64,000 nt of DNA from Pseudomonas sp. MWU13-2100 (GCF_023242365.1 NZ_JALLIX010000030.1:16785-80784), one strand, 5' to 3'; positions 25,520-36,023 are shown, counted from the stretch's first letter. The notes: generated by a model not told the origin, from the sequence alone. Numbers and translations are program-made.

Positions 25520-28500
25520 GACGATACTCCTTCAGTTTCTTCGGTCACCGGCTCAGGGTCCGGACGCTTGGGCGGCAGCGGCGCAAAGTAACCGACCACC
25601 AGCAACAGCACGCCGACGCCGATGAACGAGACAATCCGCGCCAGTCCGCCCCGGTTGCTCAATTCGACGAAGAACAACTTGGCGACCACCACGGCGATCA
25701 GCGCCGCGCCCACCAGCCAGACCTCGCGACGATTGCGCAGATGTCCGCCGATCATCAGGCCCAGGGCAATCAGGGTCCAGGCAATCGACAGACCGGCCTG
25801 CACCTGCATCGACACCAGCAGGTCATCCAGGTTGAACGGCACGCCCCCCCAATGGTGCGCGGTGCGCATCACCAGGGCGCTGACAAAGGCGAACAGCGAA
25901 AGCCCGGCCACGGCCTGGGTGACCCACTGCGCGTAGTCACGACGCAACGCCCATTGCGCCACGGCGCTCCGCGACCAGAGATAGATCCCCAACAGGGCGA
26001 ACATCAGGCCCAGCTCCAACGGGTTGAGCAGCGGCACATAAGGCAGCGGCTCGGCCTGACCGTCGCTGAAAGTGTTCGCCAACCAGAACCAGGCCAGCAT
26101 CAGCACGGCCAGGGGCAATGCCGCGTAGAGGCGATATTCGCGCGGGTACGCCGCCACCGGCCATGGCCACTGGCGCGGCGCGGCCATCAGCACCAGATAG
26201 AGGCTCGGCAGGATCGCCCAGCCCAGCCAGCGCCAGGCGTTGTAATGCTCGGACAGGCTCATCAGGCCAAAACGCAACTCCAGCGCCAGTACGCCGAGGA
26301 TCAGCCAGCAACCCAGCACATGGGCATAACTCAGGGCCTGGGCGGGCAGGATCGGCGCCAGGCGCCGCAACGACAGCAGGTGCACGACAAACACCGCCGC
26401 CCAAGCCAGCCAGCCGTAATCGGCCGCCGGATGATAAGCCGGGTCCCAGGCGCCGTAGAGCACCACCAGCGCAACCGGCGTCAGCAACGTGCAGAGCCGG
26501 CCCAAGGTCGGCCAGTTCAAGCGCGAGGCCAGCAGTGTCCAGAGCAGCACGCTGAGCGTCGCCAAGCCGAGCAAGGCCTGGGGCTGCAGATGCGTCGGAA
26601 CAAAGCGCAATACTTCACTGACCCAGGCCAGCCCCCACCACAGCGCGCCCCAGACCAGCAGGACATTGGACAGGCCCGACAGGCTCAAGGCCTCGAAAGA
26701 GGCGGCCGGGGTGCCACGCTGCAAGCGCCAGGCGCCGACCAGCGCCGCCAGGCTCAGTACCATCGGCGTCCAGAAACCGCTGTGGGCCAACGGCCGCAGG
26801 CCCTCGGCGGACAGCGCGCGGAACAGCTCGGGCTCGGCCATCAGGAACGCCGCGCCGCCGATCACCTGCAACAGCAGGCCGAAGACGAAACTCACCCGTT
26901 GCTGCAAGTACAGGCTCAGCCAGATGATCAACAGGCCGCTGGCGGCCCAGACCCCGCTGGCGGTTTCCCACGGCAGGACAAACAGCACGGCGAGGTTGAT
27001 CAACACCAGCCCTGCCAGCAGCACCACCGACAGCCCGCGCAGCAGCCGCGCATCGTTGCGCACCATCTCGTCGCGGGCCGCCAGGAGCATCCCGGCGATC
27101 AGCGACAGGCCGATCAGCGAAGCGCTCATCAGGCCGCTCCAGCCAGCGTTGAATACCGCCGCCGAGTCGCCCTGGGCACCTTGCAGGCGTAGCAGGAACA
27201 ACGCGCCGCCGAGCAGTTGCACGGCAAAGGCGCTGAACAGGAAACTGCGTGATTGCAGGCGCAGGCCGACGAACAGGGTCGCCAACCCGGCCAGCGCCCA
27301 ACTGATGGCCGTGCCCTGGGTGAGGAAGAACAGCGGCGCCAACAGGTAGAGGAAAGTCAGGCCGCTGCAGGCCAGCACCGGCGCCAAGCTGCGCTCCCAG
27401 GACGAGAGCTGTTCAGGCAGCGCCTTGCGTACTTGCTGGAAGCTGAACAGCAAGGCCCCACCCAGCAGCAAGGCACCCAGCGGCGCGCCATCCAGCAGGC
27501 TGGTTTCACCGAGTTGCAGCTTGCCGAGAAACGCCAGCGCCGAACCGATCTGCAGCAACAGGGCAAACGCCCGGGCGAACGGTCGCTGCTGACGCGAGCC
27601 GAGCCAGAAGATCCCCGCCCCCTCCACGGCCCAGGCCGCCGAGGTCCAACGGGCATCCAGGCCCAGCGGGATCGCCAGGCTGGCGAAGATCACGCCCAGG
27701 GCCAGGCAGGTTTCCCCCAGCAGCAGGGCGCGACCGCCGGCGAGTATCCGTGCCAGGCCCATGTAGATAATGCCCAGGACCAGGGCGCTGAAGGCCGTGG
27801 CGAACTCCAGGTGCTGGACCACCGCGAATTGCAGGCCGAAGCCCACCAGCGGCGGACCGAACAGCATGGCGCCATCGACATAGTCGCCCTGGCGGGCCGA
27901 CCAGCGCAGCAGCGCTTCACGACTGTCATCTTCAGGGCCGGCAGCCATCTCGCGCAATTTACGCCGGGCGAACAGCAGGCCGATCGCCAGGTACATCAGG
28001 AAGAACAGCACCAGGAAAGGTTCGGTGCTCCACAGCAGCTCCGGTTTATACGAACGCAGGCCCCAAGCGAAACCGATGCCGAAGGTGCCGACAAAGCCGA
28101 TCAGGTTGAGCAGGCGCCAGGTCTTGAACCAGGCAATCGCCAGGATGCCGGCGTTGAGCAAGGCGAAGTAGCTGAACAGCGCCACATGGTTGCCGCTACC
28201 GGTGGAAGTCAGGATCGGCGCGGCGAAGCCACCCAGGGCGGCCGCGGCGGCCAGGCCGAGGGCGTCCTGGGTAATAGCGAGAATTGCCGAGAACAGCGTG
28301 ACCGCCACCAGCAGGCCCAGGGCCGCCGACGGATCGAGCAGCGGGTGCAGGCGCATCGCCGCAAACACCGTCAGGTACAGCACCGCGATCCCGGTGCCTT
28401 GCAGCATCAACGCATAGTTGCTGTTGCGCAGGCGCAGCCACCATCCAAGCCCGAGCAGGCCCAGGGCGCAGGCGGCGACCCCGGCGTAACGCGCCTCGAT

Positions 28501-29157
28501 CGGCACCACCATGCCTTCGGTGGCATAGCGCAGCAGGAAGGCCAGGCCAAGAAACAGCAGCAGCACGCCGACGCGCAACACCGTGTTGCCGCCGAACAAC
28601 CAGTTGCGCGCGCCGGCCAGGGCACGTTCGATCAGGTTGGGTTCGCGTGGGGCACGAGGCGTCTGAGGCTCGCGGGGTTGGGCCATGACCGGTTCCGGCG
28701 TCCAGGCATCCACCTCGGGGTGCAGGTTTTCGGAATGCGCCGTTTCGCGCAGGGGCTCCTGAAGCTCGACCGGCAGTTCCCAGACCAATTCGGGAACCGC
28801 GCGCAGGGCTTCGGGGATGGGTTCGGGGGCTTGTTCTGCCTGGGCTTGCCCGGCGACGGATTGAGGCACCTGTTCGGCAACCTCTGGCGTCACAGCAGTA
28901 ACCAGCGGGGCAACAGACGGTTCCGGCGTCCTGCCCGAAGCGATTTCAAGCTGACGCACACGCAGTTCGACGGTAGCCAGGGCTTTTCGCGCCTGTTCCA
29001 GTTCGACCACTTGCTCCGCGGCGCGCCGGCCCAGACTCATCAGGCGGAAACTCTGGCCAATGCCCAGACCCAGCAGGGCACCGAGCAGGGCGTCGGTAAA
29101 CGCCGAGTCCACCAGCCAGCCCAGTGCCAGGCCGACCAGCATCAGAATCCATTGCAT
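25516..29157 (-). CDS. DUF2339 family very large polytopic membrane protein
   Basis: 1213 residues. After an N-terminal TM and a coiled-coil segment (QVVELEQARKALATVELRVRQLE) comes a Pro/Glu-rich linker (about 70-160), then roughly thirty consecutive hydrophobic helices to residue 1200 (for example NWLFGGNTVLRVGVLLLFLG and GGFAAPILTSTGSGNHVALF). This architecture, with the G-x-x-A-P-x-L-T-S-T-G-S-G-x-H motif, is that of DUF2339. Translationally coupled to DUF3999. The role is unknown to me; transport or envelope stress functions are possible but unsupported. Confidence 0.88.
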   Translation of the reverse strand: MQWILMLVGLALGWLVDSAFTDALLGALLGLGIGQSFRLMSLGRRAAEQVVELEQARKALATVELRVRQLEIASGRTPEPSVAPLVTAVTPEVAEQVPQSVAGQAQAEQAPEPIPEALRAVPELVWELPVELQEPLRETAHSENLHPEVDAWTPEPVMAQPREPQTPRAPREPNLIERALAGARNWLFGGNTVLRVGVLLLFLGLAFLLRYATEGMVVPIEARYAGVAACALGLLGLGWWLRLRNSNYALMLQGTGIAVLYLTVFAAMRLHPLLDPSAALGLLVAVTLFSAILAITQDALGLAAAAALGGFAAPILTSTGSGNHVALFSYFALLNAGILAIAWFKTWRLLNLIGFVGTFGIGFAWGLRSYKPELLWSTEPFLVLFFLMYLAIGLLFARRKLREMAAGPEDDSREALLRWSARQGDYVDGAMLFGPPLVGFGLQFAVVQHLEFATAFSALVLGIIYMGLARILAGGRALLLGETCLALGVIFASLAIPLGLDARWTSAAWAVEGAGIFWLGSRQQRPFARAFALLLQIGSALAFLGKLQLGETSLLDGAPLGALLLGGALLFSFQQVRKALPEQLSSWERSLAPVLACSGLTFLYLLAPLFFLTQGTAISWALAGLATLFVGLRLQSRSFLFSAFAVQLLGGALFLLRLQGAQGDSAAVFNAGWSGLMSASLIGLSLIAGMLLAARDEMVRNDARLLRGLSVVLLAGLVLINLAVLFVLPWETASGVWAASGLLIIWLSLYLQQRVSFVFGLLLQVIGGAAFLMAEPELFRALSAEGLRPLAHSGFWTPMVLSLAALVGAWRLQRGTPAASFEALSLSGLSNVLLVWGALWWGLAWVSEVLRFVPTHLQPQALLGLATLSVLLWTLLASRLNWPTLGRLCTLLTPVALVVLYGAWDPAYHPAADYGWLAWAAVFVVHLLSLRRLAPILPAQALSYAHVLGCWLILGVLALELRFGLMSLSEHYNAWRWLGWAILPSLYLVLMAAPRQWPWPVAAYPREYRLYAALPLAVLMLAWFWLANTFSDGQAEPLPYVPLLNPLELGLMFALLGIYLWSRSAVAQWALRRDYAQWVTQAVAGLSLFAFVSALVMRTAHHWGGVPFNLDDLLVSMQVQAGLSIAWTLIALGLMIGGHLRNRREVWLVGAALIAVVVAKLFFVELSNRGGLARIVSFIGVGVLLLVVGYFAPLPPKRPDPEPVTEETEGVSS

Positions 29158-29253
29158 GCGCGATATCCCTATGCGGCGTCCGAAAAGATGCCGCGTAGTA
29201 TATCGATCCGGCCCCCGGAAAGTGGGGCCGGCCGCACAACTTGCCGCAAAAAG

Positions 29254-31704
29254 TTAATCCAGGGCTTTCCAGATTTCCGTGGCGTATTCACGGATGGTCC
29301 GGTCCGAGGAAAACCAGCCCATTCGCGCACTGTTAAGTACAGCAGAACGCCACCATTCCTTGGAATCATGCCAATGGGCTTCGACCCGGGCCTGGGCACT
29401 CCAGTAGGAGTCGAAATCGGCGCAGACCAGAAAGCGGTCATAGTCGACCAGGGAATCCACCAGCCCGACATAACGGGACGGATCATCCGGTGAAAACACC
29501 CCGCCACGAATGGCCTGCAGCACATCGTTGAGCCGATGGGAGGCAGCCACGTCGGCCGCCGCGCTGAACTCGCCGTTTTGTTTGCGCGACTCCACCTGCT
29601 GGGCGCTGAGACCGAAGATGAACATGTGCTCCTCGCCGATCCGCTCGCACATCTCGACGTTGGCCCCGTCCATGGTGCCGATGGTCAGTGCGCCGTTGAG
29701 GCCGAACTTCATGTTGCTGGTGCCCGAGGCCTCGAAGCCGGCGGTGGAAATCTGCTCCGACAGGTCCGCCGCCGGAATGATGCTTTCCGCCAGGCTGACG
29801 TTGTAGTTGGGCAGGAACACCACCTTGAGCAGACCGCGCACGGTCGGATCGTTGTTTACCGTACGGGCGATATCGTTGGCCAGCTTGATGATCAGCTTGG
29901 CCTGGTGATAACTGGCCGCCGCCTTGCCGGCAAAGATCTTCACCCGTGGCACCCAGTCGGTTTCCGGCTCGGCACGGATCGCCTGGTACAACGCCACGGT
30001 GTGCAGCAGGTTGAGTAACTGGCGCTTGTACTCGTGGATCCGCTTGACCTGCACATCGAACATCGCCGCCGGGTTGATCGCGATCCCCAGGCGCTCATGG
30101 ATCAGGGCCGCCAGGGCGCGCTTGCTGTGCAGGCGTTGTTCGGCGAACTGCTTGCGAAAGCCGGCCTTCTCGGCAAAGGCCTCCAGGCCCAGCAGCAGCT
30201 CCTCGGGGTTGTCGAGCAGCTCCGGACCCAGCGCGTCGACCATCATCGCCGTAAGCTTCGGGTTGGCCTGATAGAGCCAGCGGCGGAAGGTGATGCCGTT
30301 GGTCTTGTTGTTGATCCGTTCCGGATAGAGCTTGTGCAGTTCGGAGAACACCGTGCTGCGCATCAGTTGCGTGTGCAGGCCGGAAACGCCGTTGACGCTG
30401 TGGGAGCCGAGGAACGCCAGGTTGCCCATGCGCACGCGCCGACCGTTGTCTTCCTCGATCAGCGACACCGCGCGCAGCACGTCAAAATCGTGGATGCCCT
30501 TGGCCCGCAGCGAGTCGATGTGCTGGGCATTGATCAGGTAGATGATCTGCATGTGCCGCGGCAGCATGCGCTCCATCAGGCCCACCGGCCAGGTTTCCAG
30601 GGCTTCGGGGAGCAAGGTGTGGTTGGTGTAGGAGAGGGTCTCCACGGTGACCTGCCAGGCCGCATCCCAGGCGATATCGTGCAGGTCGACCAGTTGCCGC
30701 ATCAACTCGGCCACGGCAATCGAGGGGTGGGTGTCGTTGAGCTGGATCGCCGCGTGCTCGCCGAGGCTGAGCACCGAGTCGTGCATGTTCTTGTGGCGGC
30801 GCAGCAGGTCCTGCAACGACGCGGAGACAAAGAAATATTCCTGGCGCAGCCGCAGCTCCTGGCCGGCCTCGGTGCTGTCAGCCGGGTACAGGACCCGGGA
30901 AATGCTCTCGGCCCGGGCCACTTCGGCGACCGCGCCGAGGTGGTCGCCGGCATTGAAACGCTCCAGGTGCAGCTCTTCGGTCGCCCGCGCGCGCCACAGC
31001 CGCAAGGTGTTCACACTGGCCCCACGCCAACCCACCACCGGCGTGTCATAGGCCACCGCGCGCACGGTTTCCGAGGCCGTCCAGACCTGGCGGGGCGCGC
31101 CGTTTTCATCGGTGATGGTTTGCACCTGGCCGCCGAAGCCCACGGGATAGATCACTTCGGCGCGCTCGAACTCCCAGGGGTTGCCGAAGTCCAGCCAATT
31201 CTCGGTCTGCTCCTGCTGCCAGCCGTCGACGATGGCCTGGCGGAACAAACCGTGCTCATAGCGAATGCCATAACCGTGGCCGGCGATCCCGAGGGTCGAC
31301 ATGCTTTCCATGAAGCATGCCGCCAGGCGCCCCAGGCCGCCGTTGCCGAGGGCCGCATCGGGCTCCAGCAGGCGGATGCGCTCCAGGTCCACTCCCAGCT
31401 CCACCATCGCCTCACGAACGATCTCCAACAGGCCGAGGTTGCTCAGGCTGTCGTACAGCAGCCGCCCGATCAGGAATTCCAGGGACAGGTAATACACCCG
31501 CTTCTGGCCTTTGCGGTAGATATGCCGCGTGTGGTCCATCCAGTGCTCGACCATGTGGTCGCGGGCGGCCAAGGCGATAGCCTCGAACCAGTCATGATCA
31601 AACGCGTGGTCCGGGTCCTTGCCCACCGCGTATGTAAGTTTGGCGAGGACAGCGTCGCGAAAAGCGGCGACCTCGGCTTCACGGACAAGCGGTTCCTGAG
31701 ACAT
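29254..31704 (-). CDS. glgP: Glycogen/alpha-glucan phosphorylase
   Basis: Releases glucose 1-phosphate from alpha-1,4-glucans using PLP. 816 residues from the ATG at 31704 (MSQEPLVREAEVAAF), preceded by AGAGG; in-frame codons upstream to 31848 lack a ribosome site. Motifs: YYLSLEFLIGRLL, ALGNGGLGRLAACFMES, LNDTHPSIAVAELMR, FDVQVKRIHEYKRQLLN, and the PLP-lysine EASGTSNMKFGLNGALTIGT. It stands alone here rather than in a glg cluster. Confidence 0.96.
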   Translation of the reverse strand: MSQEPLVREAEVAAFRDAVLAKLTYAVGKDPDHAFDHDWFEAIALAARDHMVEHWMDHTRHIYRKGQKRVYYLSLEFLIGRLLYDSLSNLGLLEIVREAMVELGVDLERIRLLEPDAALGNGGLGRLAACFMESMSTLGIAGHGYGIRYEHGLFRQAIVDGWQQEQTENWLDFGNPWEFERAEVIYPVGFGGQVQTITDENGAPRQVWTASETVRAVAYDTPVVGWRGASVNTLRLWRARATEELHLERFNAGDHLGAVAEVARAESISRVLYPADSTEAGQELRLRQEYFFVSASLQDLLRRHKNMHDSVLSLGEHAAIQLNDTHPSIAVAELMRQLVDLHDIAWDAAWQVTVETLSYTNHTLLPEALETWPVGLMERMLPRHMQIIYLINAQHIDSLRAKGIHDFDVLRAVSLIEEDNGRRVRMGNLAFLGSHSVNGVSGLHTQLMRSTVFSELHKLYPERINNKTNGITFRRWLYQANPKLTAMMVDALGPELLDNPEELLLGLEAFAEKAGFRKQFAEQRLHSKRALAALIHERLGIAINPAAMFDVQVKRIHEYKRQLLNLLHTVALYQAIRAEPETDWVPRVKIFAGKAAASYHQAKLIIKLANDIARTVNNDPTVRGLLKVVFLPNYNVSLAESIIPAADLSEQISTAGFEASGTSNMKFGLNGALTIGTMDGANVEMCERIGEEHMFIFGLSAQQVESRKQNGEFSAAADVAASHRLNDVLQAIRGGVFSPDDPSRYVGLVDSLVDYDRFLVCADFDSYWSAQARVEAHWHDSKEWWRSAVLNSARMGWFSSDRTIREYATEIWKALD

Positions 31705-31969
31705 CGATACAACCTCTAGCGAGATGGACGATTTGAAAGACGGGTTTTCTGAGCCTAGACGGTTCGACACGGGGCAACACCGCAGGTTCGGCGTTTCTTG
31801 CGAATGGCCCGGGGGAAAGCCGATGCCCCCATGCTGCCCCAAAAGCATGCACTCATGTGGAAATCTCCCTGCAAAGGCGCGTTTGTACGAAAAACCGTCA
31901 AAAGGTTGTTCACAAATCCACCAGCCCCGGTATCATCGCGCGCCCTGATACACCCTGGACAACAGCCGG

Positions 31970-32404
31970 ATGAAACCTACCCTGATCGCCGCCGCGGAAC
32001 TCGACCGCCTCGAAACCTGGCAGAAATACGCCAGCCATATGTGCGGAGGCTGCATCTCCAGCTGCTGCACCTTGCCGGTGGAAGTCAAGATCAAGGACCT
32101 GATCCGCATCGGCATCGTCGACGAATTCGAGCGTGGCGACCCGCCGAAGAACATCGCCAAGCGCCTGCAGAAGGAGGGGATCGTCGAGCGCTACAACCAG
32201 AAGTCCGAGATCTTCACCTTGCAGCGCATGAGCAACAACGATTGCCTGTACCTGGATCGCAAGTCACGGTTGTGCACCATCTACGAAAAACGTCCGGACA
32301 CCTGCCGTAACCATCCAAAAATCGGGCCACGCCCGGGCTACTGTGCCTACAAGCCCAAGACCCCGGAACGCCCGGCGCCGGACAAGACGCTGTACAATTT
32401 CTGA
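31970..32404 (+). CDS. YkgJ-family cysteine cluster protein
   Basis: 144 residues. Cysteine motifs HMCGGCISSCC (residues about 23-33), DCLYLDRKSRLCTIYEKRPDTCRNHP and GYC fit the CxxCC...C...C pattern of the YkgJ/FliB zinc-or-iron cluster family. Highly charged helical segments (DLIRIGIVDEFERGDPPKNIAKRLQKEG) lie between. The metal and role are not established; it is monocistronic, with a strong terminator downstream. Confidence 0.88.
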   Translation: MKPTLIAAAELDRLETWQKYASHMCGGCISSCCTLPVEVKIKDLIRIGIVDEFERGDPPKNIAKRLQKEGIVERYNQKSEIFTLQRMSNNDCLYLDRKSRLCTIYEKRPDTCRNHPKIGPRPGYCAYKPKTPERPAPDKTLYNF

Positions 32405-32427
32405 TCAACACCTTGCAACACCGGCCC

Positions 32428-32501
32428 TGTGGGAGCGGAGCTTGCCCGCGAAGGGGCCTTCGCAGCCCCCAGAAGCTTCGCGGGCAAGCTCCGCTCCCAC
32501 A
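32428..32501. repeat. REP-type inverted pair
   Basis: The arms 32428-32453 and 32476-32501 are exact inverse copies (TGTGGGAGCGGAGCTTGCCC and its complement), with a 22 bp spacer, between the Cys-cluster gene and typA. Confidence 0.9.
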
Positions 32502-32556
32502 AGAGCATCGTCCCCCTGACAAGGTGTGCGACGCCCCATAAGCCAGACAAACAAAA

Positions 32557-32590
32557 ATGCCCCCGACCTTGCGGTCGGGGGCATTTTTTT
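32557..32590. terminator. Bidirectional Rho-independent terminator
   Basis: GCCCCCGACC-TTGC-GGTCGGGGGC with A run before and seven T after; it can end transcripts from both the Cys-cluster gene (plus) and typA (minus). Confidence 0.95.
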
Positions 32591-32608
32591 GCCAGCTAAC
32601 TAAATGAC

Positions 32609-34429
32609 TTAGTTACCGGACTTCTTGGCAGCGCGGGTACGCTCGCTTTCGCCCAGGATCTTCTTGCGAAGACGGATGGACTTAGGCGTGACTTCACACA
32701 GTTCGTCTTCCTGGACGAACTCCAGAGCCTGCTCCAGGGTGAACTTGACCGGCGGAACCAGGGCGATGGTTTCGTCCTTGCCCGAAGCACGCATGTTGTC
32801 GAGCTTCTTGCCTTTGGTCGGGTTCACACCCAGGTCGTTGTCGCGGCTGTTCAAGCCGACGATCTGACCTTCGTAGATGTCCTGGCCGTGTTCAACGAAC
32901 AGCTTGCCACGCGCCTGCAGGGTTTCCAGCGAGTAGGTCAGTGCCTTACCGGTAGCGACCGAGACCAGCACGCCGTTCTGACGACCGGACATATCGCCGG
33001 ACTTCATCACGTCGTAACGGTCGAAGATCGAGGTCAGGATGCCGCCACCGGAGGTCAGGGTCAGGAACTCGTTACGGAAACCGATCAGGCCACGAGCCGG
33101 GATGTTGTACTCAAGGCGCACACGGCCCTTGCCATCCGGAACCATGTTGGTCAGGTCGCCTTTACGCAGGCCCATTTGCTCCATGATCGCGCCCTGGGAT
33201 TCTTCCGGCAGGTCGATGGTCACGTTTTCGTACGGTTCGTGCTTGACGCCGTCAACCATGCGGATGATCACTTCCGGACGACCGACACCCATTTCGAAGC
33301 CTTCGCGACGCATGGTTTCGATCAGTACCGAGAGGTGCAGCTCACCACGGCCGGAGACCTTGAACTTGTCAGCCGAGTCGCCTTCTTCAACGCGCAGAGC
33401 AACGTTGTAGAGCAGCTCTTTGTCCAGGCGTTCCTTGATGTTACGGCTGGTGACGAACTTGCCTTCACGGCCGCAGAACGGCGAGTCGTTAACCTGGAAG
33501 GTCATCGAAACGGTAGGTTCGTCAACGGTCAGCGGCTTCATCGCTTCGACGTTCAGTGGGTCGCACAGGGTGTCGGAGATGAACAACTGCTCGAAGCCGC
33601 TGATGCAGACGATGTCGCCGGCAGCCGCTTCTTCAACGTCGATACGGTGCAGGCCGTGGTGACCCATCAGCTTCAGGATACGACCGGTACGCTTCTTGCC
33701 GTCGGCGTCGATGGCGACAACCGGGGTGTTCGGCTTGATGCGACCACGGGCGATACGGCCAACACCGATAACACCCAGGAAGCTGTTGTAGTCCAGTGCG
33801 GAGATCTGCATCTGGAACGGACCGTCACGGTCGACTTTCGGCGCGGGTACGTCGTCGACGATCGACTGGTACAGCGGGGTCATGTCTTCCGCCATCGCGG
33901 TGTGGTCCAGACCGGCAATACCGTTCAGGGCCGAGGCGTAGACGACTTTGAAGTCCAGCTGTTCTTCGGTAGCACCGAGGTTGTCGAACAGGTCGAAGAT
34001 CTGATCCAGAACCCAGTCCGGACGCGCGCCTGGACGGTCGACCTTGTTGATCACCACGATTGGACGCAGGCCGGCTTCGAAAGCCTTCTTGGTCACGAAA
34101 CGGGTTTGCGGCATAGGGCCGTCTTGAGCGTCAACCAGCAGCAGAACCGAGTCAACCATCGACATTACGCGTTCAACTTCGCCGCCGAAGTCGGCGTGGC
34201 CCGGGGTGTCCACGATGTTGATGTGGTAGCCGTTCCAGTTGATGGCGGTGTTTTTCGCCAGAATGGTAATACCGCGCTCTTTCTCCTGGTCGTTGGAGTC
34301 CATCACGCGCTCGTCGTTGAGCTCGTTGCGCTCCAGGGTGCCGGATTGACGCAAGAGTTTGTCTACCAGGGTGGTCTTACCATGGTCAACGTGAGCAATG
34401 ATGGCGATGTTGCGTAGATTTTCGATCAC
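32609..34429 (-). CDS. typA: Ribosome-associated translational GTPase TypA/BipA
   Basis: 606 residues. G1 AHVDHGKTT, G2 region ERGITILAKN, G3 DTPGHADF and G4 NKVD are followed by EF-G-like domains III and V and the TypA-specific C-terminal domain (GRQNGVLVSVATGKALTYSLE). Related to LepA and EF-G; implicated in ribosome assembly and stress or cold adaptation. Monocistronic, facing a shared terminator. Confidence 0.97.
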   Translation of the reverse strand: MIENLRNIAIIAHVDHGKTTLVDKLLRQSGTLERNELNDERVMDSNDQEKERGITILAKNTAINWNGYHINIVDTPGHADFGGEVERVMSMVDSVLLLVDAQDGPMPQTRFVTKKAFEAGLRPIVVINKVDRPGARPDWVLDQIFDLFDNLGATEEQLDFKVVYASALNGIAGLDHTAMAEDMTPLYQSIVDDVPAPKVDRDGPFQMQISALDYNSFLGVIGVGRIARGRIKPNTPVVAIDADGKKRTGRILKLMGHHGLHRIDVEEAAAGDIVCISGFEQLFISDTLCDPLNVEAMKPLTVDEPTVSMTFQVNDSPFCGREGKFVTSRNIKERLDKELLYNVALRVEEGDSADKFKVSGRGELHLSVLIETMRREGFEMGVGRPEVIIRMVDGVKHEPYENVTIDLPEESQGAIMEQMGLRKGDLTNMVPDGKGRVRLEYNIPARGLIGFRNEFLTLTSGGGILTSIFDRYDVMKSGDMSGRQNGVLVSVATGKALTYSLETLQARGKLFVEHGQDIYEGQIVGLNSRDNDLGVNPTKGKKLDNMRASGKDETIALVPPVKFTLEQALEFVQEDELCEVTPKSIRLRKKILGESERTRAAKKSGN

Positions 34430-34568
34430 TTGTGTATCTCGATCAGAGGATTCGGTGTGCTGACAAGTCTTGGCAGCGATTTACAGTAGAGTCGGGCTTT
34501 GCCGTTACAGCTTGACGGCGGCGTCGGGGGGCCGGTGACGCAAGCCACAGGCAAACAGCCCCGGGCAC

Positions 34569-36023
34569 TTAGCTCGGTCGATAAACGCGCACATTGGCAT
34601 GCCCCTCACTGAGCAAATGGTGGGCATGCAGGCGACTCATCACGCCTTTGTCGCAATACAACAGGTACTGGCGAGTAGGGTCCAGTTCCTTGAAACGAGC
34701 GTTCAGAGCATAAAACGGCATCGCTTGTACCTCGATGCCAGCAATCGCCAGCGGGTCGTCGTCCTGGGCATCCGGGTGACGGATGTCGATGACGATATGA
34801 CCGGCCAGCGCCTCGCTGACTTCTTCGATCTGCAAATCCTGGCCCAATTCGTCGATCACCCGATCGATCGGTACCAGTTTGGCCCGCTCGAGCGCCCGCT
34901 CGAGAATCGCCATGTCGAACTGTTGTTCTTCGTACTCCACGCGGTTGCGCTTGGCGTGGGTCTTGGGGTTCACCGAAATGACCCCGCAATATTCCGGCAT
35001 GTGCTTGGCGAAATCGGCCGTGCCGATCTCGGTCGCCAAATCGATGATGTCCTGCTTGTGACTGGCGATCAGCGGGCGAATCACCAGCTTCTCGGTCACG
35101 CAGTCGATCACCGACAGGTTCGGCAGCGTCTGGCTGGACACCTGGGAGATCGCCTCGCCGGTCACCAGCGCGCCGATGTCCAGGCGATCGGCCATGACGG
35201 TGGCAGCGCGCAACATCATACGCTTCAATACTACGCCCATATGACTGTTATCGACTTTGCCGAGAATTTCTCCCAGCACTTCCTCGAACGGCACGCTGAC
35301 AAACAGCACCCGTTGCGAGCTGCCGTACTTCTTCCAGAGGAAGTGCGCGACTTCCATCACCCCCAGCTCGTGGGCGCGACCACCGAGGTTGAAGAAGCAG
35401 AAATGGCTCATCAGGCCACGGCGCATCATCTGATAGGCGGCCACGGTGGAGTCGAAACCGCCGGACATCAGCACCAGCGTCTGCTCGATGGACCCCAGCG
35501 GGTAACCGCCCAGGCCATTGTGCTGGCTGTGGATGACAAACAACCGTTGGTCGCGAATTTCCATCCGCACTTCGATTTCCGGCTCTTTGAGGGAAATCCC
35601 GGCGGCATTGCACTGTCGGCGCAACTGGCTGCCGACATATTTCTCCACGTCCATGGAGGTAAAACTGTGCTTGCCGGCGCGCTTGCAGCGCACCGAAAAA
35701 ATCTTTCCGGGCAAGGCCTCGCCGAAGTGCTGCTTGCACTGGGCAGTGATCGCGTCGAAGTCACCCAGCGGGTACTCGTCGACCTGCAGGAAATGCGCGA
35801 TGCCCGGCATGCAGCACAGGCGCTCGGTCAGTTCCTGCAGGGCCTTGGGCTCACTCAACGCGGTTTCCAGCTCAAGGTTGTCCCACACGCCGTTCACCAC
35901 CACGTCCGGGTCCAGGTCACGGAGCACGGTACGGATGTTCTTGGCCAGCTGGCGGATGAATTTCATCCGGACAGGACGGCTTTTAATGGTGATTTCGGGG
36001 AAGACTTTTACGATAAGTTTCAT
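34569..36023 (-). CDS. thiI: tRNA 4-thiouridine synthase with rhodanese domain
   Basis: Sulfurtransferase making s4U8 in tRNA and supplying sulfur for the thiamine thiazole. 484 residues from the ATG at 36023 (MKLIVKVFPEITIKS); the frame continues upstream without a ribosome site. Order: NFLD-THUMP region, PP-loop LMSGGFDSTVAAY (about residue 180), conserved Cys in MPEYCGV, and a C-terminal rhodanese domain with the persulfide Cys in LLYCDKGVMSRLHA. Both cysteines needed for catalysis are therefore present, as in the full-length 482-residue E. coli enzyme. Divergent from glnA. Confidence 0.96.
   Translation of the reverse strand: MKLIVKVFPEITIKSRPVRMKFIRQLAKNIRTVLRDLDPDVVVNGVWDNLELETALSEPKALQELTERLCCMPGIAHFLQVDEYPLGDFDAITAQCKQHFGEALPGKIFSVRCKRAGKHSFTSMDVEKYVGSQLRRQCNAAGISLKEPEIEVRMEIRDQRLFVIHSQHNGLGGYPLGSIEQTLVLMSGGFDSTVAAYQMMRRGLMSHFCFFNLGGRAHELGVMEVAHFLWKKYGSSQRVLFVSVPFEEVLGEILGKVDNSHMGVVLKRMMLRAATVMADRLDIGALVTGEAISQVSSQTLPNLSVIDCVTEKLVIRPLIASHKQDIIDLATEIGTADFAKHMPEYCGVISVNPKTHAKRNRVEYEEQQFDMAILERALERAKLVPIDRVIDELGQDLQIEEVSEALAGHIVIDIRHPDAQDDDPLAIAGIEVQAMPFYALNARFKELDPTRQYLLYCDKGVMSRLHAHHLLSEGHANVRVYRPS

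Noticed and set aside
32888..34417. Long plus-strand reading frame (509 codons) opposite typA
   Set aside because: Antisense shadow of a highly conserved gene in GC-rich DNA; no ribosome site or family signature.
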